NCBI RefSeq assembly: GCF_001613165.1
Contig: NZ_BDBV01000022.1
Span: forward strand, 186,001-250,000
DNA length: 64,000 nt
Direction of reading: 5' to 3'
Source: Nocardia mexicana NBRC 108244
GTDB lineage: Bacteria; Actinomycetota; Actinomycetes; Mycobacteriales; Mycobacteriaceae
Below, in pieces: positions 61,284 through 64,000 of the stretch; position 1 is the stretch's first letter; each line of letters starts with the position of its first letter. Below the pieces are notes generated by a model. That model searched no databases. It had not been told where the DNA came from and worked only from the letters and a program-made list of their open reading frames with translations. Position numbers and translations under genes: made by a program.

Positions 61284-62693
61284 CTATGTCAGCGGTTGCT
61301 CCCTGAGATACCCGTCCAGCTCCGCCACCGGCGCTGTTCCCTGCCACTGCGTCATCGAGGCCCGTACCGTTTGGATGCGTTCGGCCAGCTGCACCGAGCG
61401 GTTCTGCCGTGCCCAACCGGCCGCATCCATCAGGGCGCTAACCGCGGGTTCGGGCTGATCCGATTGCACATAGGTTGCCGCTAAGTAGAGCTTGGAAAAG
61501 GCGTTGTCGCGCACCATGTGCGGATCATGCAGCGCCAGCGACTGTTCCGCCTTCTCGACCGCCCGATCCGACTGTCCGAGGTTGAGGTAGCACTGACTCT
61601 CGGTATGCGGTAAAAAGCCGTCGTCGTAGAAGTAGGCCAGCGAGGGCTCCTGTGCCCCTTCAGTTTTCGCCCGCTGGTATGAGCTGTGTGCCTGTTCCAA
61701 CGCCGCGAAGCATTTTGTCTCGTCCCCGGCTTTGGCATAGGCGCGAGCGAGTTGGTCGTAGGCGAAGGTGTGCACCATCGGCTCGGCCTGCTTGGTGCTG
61801 GCCACCGCGGTCGAGGCGTAGTCGACCGCCAGCCCCAGCCGATCCTGTGCCTTGGCAACATGGCTCATCCGAGCCAGTGTGAATCCGATCAGGTCCGGGG
61901 CGCCCGCTTGATGTGCTGCGGCGTGCGCCACTTCAAAGTAGCGCCAGGAGTTGGCGAACTGGCGTGCATCGAGTGACAGCCATCCGGCCAGACCCGCTAA
62001 CTTGCTGTACACCGCAAGCAGCTGCGGCTGCAGGCGGGCGGGACAATCCGCCAGCATGGCGTGCAGCAGACGCAGCTGCGCCTGCGCAACGGTCAGAACG
62101 GCCTGGGCACCCTGGATATCGTCCTGGCGCCGGCAATAGTCGCAGATCCGATCGAAGTGCTCGATCAGGGCAGCGTCCACGCGCGATGGCTCGTCCACGG
62201 CCTTGACGAGGCGTTCGTGGGCTTCGGTCAGACCAGCAGCACCGAGTGCCAAGCCCGCCATGGAGCCTGTTAGTACCTGTAGAAACGTCTTGCGCTCCAC
62301 AACATCCTCCCCTTCCACACCCAGAGGACTGCCTCCCACGGTAACCGCTTCGGGAAGGGGTGAGGAGATGGCGCTGCTCGGATGCCGTGTGGGTTGGAGC
62401 GCGCTCGGGTCGTCGGTGAGTGGACGATCATGCCGCTGCCGCCAAACGGATTCGCCCTCGGCCACAATTTGGTCGAACCGCGCCCGGTCTTCCGGGGTGG
62501 CCCGCTGCTGCAGGGTGGTATCCAGCATGGCCTGGGTGACAGACCGGGGCAGCACGCTCCCCAGGCCACTGCGCCAGTTGATAACGGTGGAGGGATCAAT
62601 TCCTAACAGGGCGGCGAACTCCCGCACGGACTTCCGCATGGCCTCCTGCAGCGCCACGGCTTCAAACCCGGTCCATTCCCGCCCTCTGACCAT
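61284..62693 (-). CDS. XRE-like HTH regulator with TPR-type repeats, copy 2
   Basis: 469 aa from ATG 62693. An HTH at about residues 15-50 (EAMRKSVREFAALLGIDPSTVINWRSGLG), then a linker and a TPR-rich C-terminal half (TFAYDQLARAYAKAGDETKCFAALEQAHSSY, SQCYLNLGQSDRAVEKAEQSLAL). The N-terminus is nearly identical to copy 1 while the sensor half is diverged, as expected for two regulators with the same operator type and different ligands. Neighbouring gene 61201 is convergent. Confidence 0.82.
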   Translation of the reverse strand: MVRGREWTGFEAVALQEAMRKSVREFAALLGIDPSTVINWRSGLGSVLPRSVTQAMLDTTLQQRATPEDRARFDQIVAEGESVWRQRHDRPLTDDPSALQPTRHPSSAISSPLPEAVTVGGSPLGVEGEDVVERKTFLQVLTGSMAGLALGAAGLTEAHERLVKAVDEPSRVDAALIEHFDRICDYCRRQDDIQGAQAVLTVAQAQLRLLHAMLADCPARLQPQLLAVYSKLAGLAGWLSLDARQFANSWRYFEVAHAAAHQAGAPDLIGFTLARMSHVAKAQDRLGLAVDYASTAVASTKQAEPMVHTFAYDQLARAYAKAGDETKCFAALEQAHSSYQRAKTEGAQEPSLAYFYDDGFLPHTESQCYLNLGQSDRAVEKAEQSLALHDPHMVRDNAFSKLYLAATYVQSDQPEPAVSALMDAAGWARQNRSVQLAERIQTVRASMTQWQGTAPVAELDGYLREQPLT

Positions 62694-62717
62694 AGCCTTA
62701 CCTAAGTTCAACCGTTC

Positions 62718-62764
62718 TGACCTGGGCAAATACGTTCAGTAGCCCCACACTACCCCACCACTAG
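62718..62764. promoter_or_regulatory. Conserved promoter box of XRE/TPR copy 2
   Basis: TGACCTGGGCA at 62718-62728 is a degenerate form of the palindrome before copy 1, followed by ATACGTT and CCACCACTAG at 62755-62764 in the same order. The remaining intergenic DNA to 62937 contains the inverted repeat described next. Confidence 0.5.
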
Positions 62765-62803
62765 CCTGTCGCGGGCCAAACCCCTTGGGGGCCAAGGTAA
62801 AAC

Positions 62804-62897
62804 CGGTACCCGGTACCAAGCGACGCCGTACCCCCTCGGGCGGCGCACCGACCTCAGTGCCGGGGTCAGTGGCGAGAGCCCTTGGTGCCGGGTACCG
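62804..62897. repeat. 17-bp inverted repeat upstream of small hypothetical genes
   Basis: Arms 62804-62820 and 62881-62897 are reverse complements except one base, with 60 bases between them. Each arm contains GGTACC or GGTGCC steps. It could extrude a cruciform, act as a regulator pair or be a trace of a mobile element. No gene is seen inside. Confidence 0.6.
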
Positions 62898-62937
62898 CTC
62901 AGGCCGAAACGGACCCAGCTCGGGGAGGTACCACGCC

Positions 62938-63153
62938 ATGCCCTACACGACGCTCGCCATTCACCAACTCGCCACCATGACAGAATCCGAAACGCACCTC
63001 GCACCGGATACGCCCTTCACGGTGGCGCAGGCTCACACCATCACGCAATTCCACATCGCCTGCCGAGCCATCAAATGCCCGCGTAAGGCAGCGGCGCTGC
63101 AGGTGCTCGCCGAGGCCGACCGCCTGAAGCCGTCTACGATCCATCCGCGGTGA
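62938..63153 (+). CDS. Small hypothetical protein
   Basis: 71 aa from ATG 62938, preceded by GGGGAGG. One helix-rich domain: TPFTVAQAHTITQFHIACRAIKCPRKAAALQVLAEADRLKPS. Two cysteines and three histidines may bind a metal but the spacing is not a known motif. Followed after 6 bases by the next gene. Not recognised. Confidence 0.6.
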   Translation: MPYTTLAIHQLATMTESETHLAPDTPFTVAQAHTITQFHIACRAIKCPRKAAALQVLAEADRLKPSTIHPR

Positions 63154-63159
63154 TCCGGG

Positions 63160-63801
63160 ATGACGGCTATTTCAGGGGACGACGCACCGGACGATCGGCC
63201 AACGCGGCCCAGTGATCCGGACGGTACTCCTGACGCTATTCCTGAATGGGCACCGTTGGAACCGTTGCCCTCATCCGAGATGATCCTGGCCGCGTTTTCA
63301 GGCCGTCAGGTTGTCACGGCAAGCGACATCCTGCATCCGGCCTTCGACTTGGTGGAGTGCCAGCGGGAGTACCGGCAGGCGTTCGATGTTCTGGCTGATG
63401 CAACAGCGTCGTATGCGCAACTGAAAGCAGCTGCGGCAGCGCTGGTTTCGGCTCAGTGCGACATCGAGATGCTGATCACCATCATTGACGAAGTGGTGCG
63501 GGAACGGTTGGCACAGCGGCGCAATCGGCTGGATGGTGCACCCCCTCCACCACCGCCGATGCTGGCCCCATCACCGAACTCGATGCCCGTCGACGGCTTG
63601 CTGCTGGAGCCGTTGCACACCGAGAGCATCGGTGAAATTGCCGCCCGGATGGCGGATCTCTGGGAAGCCATCATCGCCAAGGCCCAACAGCGGAACTGCG
63701 ATGAAGTTCCGGAAGCTGAGCAGTTGGTGGAGCTGTGCAAGGGCTACGACTACTTAGCTGCCGAGATCGAATCCGGCCGACGCCTGCTGCCGGGGGTGTG
63801 A
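63160..63801 (+). CDS. Hypothetical protein with coiled-coil and polyproline stretch
   Basis: 213 aa. An acidic, Asp/Pro-rich N-terminus, then a long helix (REYRQAFDVLADATASYAQLKAAAAAL) and a polyproline linker (PPPPPP) at about residue 130, with a second helical part (IAARMADLWEAIIAKAQQR). Likely a scaffold or interaction protein. No family recognised. Operonic with its neighbours by spacing (6 and 6 bases). Confidence 0.65.
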   Translation: MTAISGDDAPDDRPTRPSDPDGTPDAIPEWAPLEPLPSSEMILAAFSGRQVVTASDILHPAFDLVECQREYRQAFDVLADATASYAQLKAAAAALVSAQCDIEMLITIIDEVVRERLAQRRNRLDGAPPPPPPMLAPSPNSMPVDGLLLEPLHTESIGEIAARMADLWEAIIAKAQQRNCDEVPEAEQLVELCKGYDYLAAEIESGRRLLPGV

Positions 63802-63807
63802 TCGCCC

Positions 63808-64000
63808 ATGCGGCCAGCTCGCCCGCCTCGACGTATCCGCCATATCCACATCGAATCCGGTGCGCTGAGCCTCGACTACCAAGCCAGCGAGGAACAGGCA
63901 CAGAACGTTGCGGACGAACTGGCGAGTGGATTCGGCGAGCTGGAGCTGGTTGTGACGATCGACGATGACGTGCGCGCCGATCTTCCGGCGCTGCCCTGCA
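63808..64000 (+). CDS. Hypothetical protein, cut by the window end
   Basis: 64 codons seen from ATG 63808; the gene continues beyond the window. Basic start ([16 protein letters not shown]), then [28 protein letters not shown]. It starts 6 bases after the previous stop, so it is in the same operon. Not recognisable from this part. Confidence 0.6.
   Translation, partial: MRPARPPRRIRHIHIESGALSLDYQASEEQAQNVADELASGFGELELVVTIDDDVRADLPALPC

Overview
The window is GC-rich actinomycete DNA with strong G/C third-position bias. It most resembles a Nocardia- or Rhodococcus-type soil actinomycete. Supporting hints are a DinB-fold (mycothiol-type) maleylpyruvate isomerase, many FAD/CoA catabolic genes, a lipoprotein-anchored sugar-type ABC importer and XRE/TPR regulators typical of these genera. 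I see no rRNA gene, no intact tRNA gene and no CRISPR array. Bases 1-208 hold no gene I can support.

Region 1 (209-14893) looks like uptake plus early oxidation of an unknown small molecule. On the plus strand are a MmgE/PrpD protein, an aldehyde dehydrogenase and a zinc alcohol dehydrogenase. On the minus strand is an operon of two ABC permeases, a substrate-binding lipoprotein, an ATPase and two strictosidine-synthase-like (SSL) beta-propellers. One propeller is fused to a permease. A SnoaL-like protein and an SDR follow the ATPase. A carotenoid-oxygenase-family gene is divergent from the importer.

Region 2 (15028-24778) is a CoA-thioester degradation cluster: enoyl-CoA hydratase, GntR regulator, two MaoC/hotdog hydratases, SDR, CitE-like lyase, two acyl-CoA dehydrogenases, thiolase and a family III CoA-transferase. 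Very AT-rich, partly palindromic sites sit at four promoters of regions 1 and 2, which suggests one regulon. A 41-bp unit made from the 3' end of the CoA-transferase gene is repeated five times.

Region 3 (25126-30144) holds a secreted beta-propeller, a GlcG/HbpS-like protein, a TetR regulator, a secreted protein with a thrombospondin-3-like motif and a headless TetR remnant.

Region 4 (30323-42441) is an IclR-controlled gentisate operon: gentisate dioxygenase, fumarylpyruvate hydrolase, maleylpyruvate isomerase and a flavin hydroxylase. It continues, largely through 4-bp stop/start overlaps, into an aldehyde dehydrogenase, HyuA/HyuB plus a small CxxC protein (acetone-carboxylase-like), an SDR and a class II aldolase.

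Region 5 (42527-50551) mixes redox enzymes and regulators (SDR, LysR, LtrA, MDR reductase, TetR, DJ-1/PfpI, LysR) with remnants of aldehyde dehydrogenase, AraC and aldo/keto reductase genes.

Region 6 (50707-58949) is a foreign-looking island with visibly lower GC. It has a duplicated two-HTH gene, a tRNA-Pro 3'-end scar, an integrase relic, a frameshifted nuclease-like gene and four unrelated proteins that each carry an RX4H motif of the HEPN RNase type. I read it as a decayed integrative element carrying candidate phage-defence genes.

Region 7 (58961-64000) has two paralogous XRE/TPR regulators with near-identical promoter boxes, plus small secreted and hypothetical proteins. The last gene is cut by the window end.
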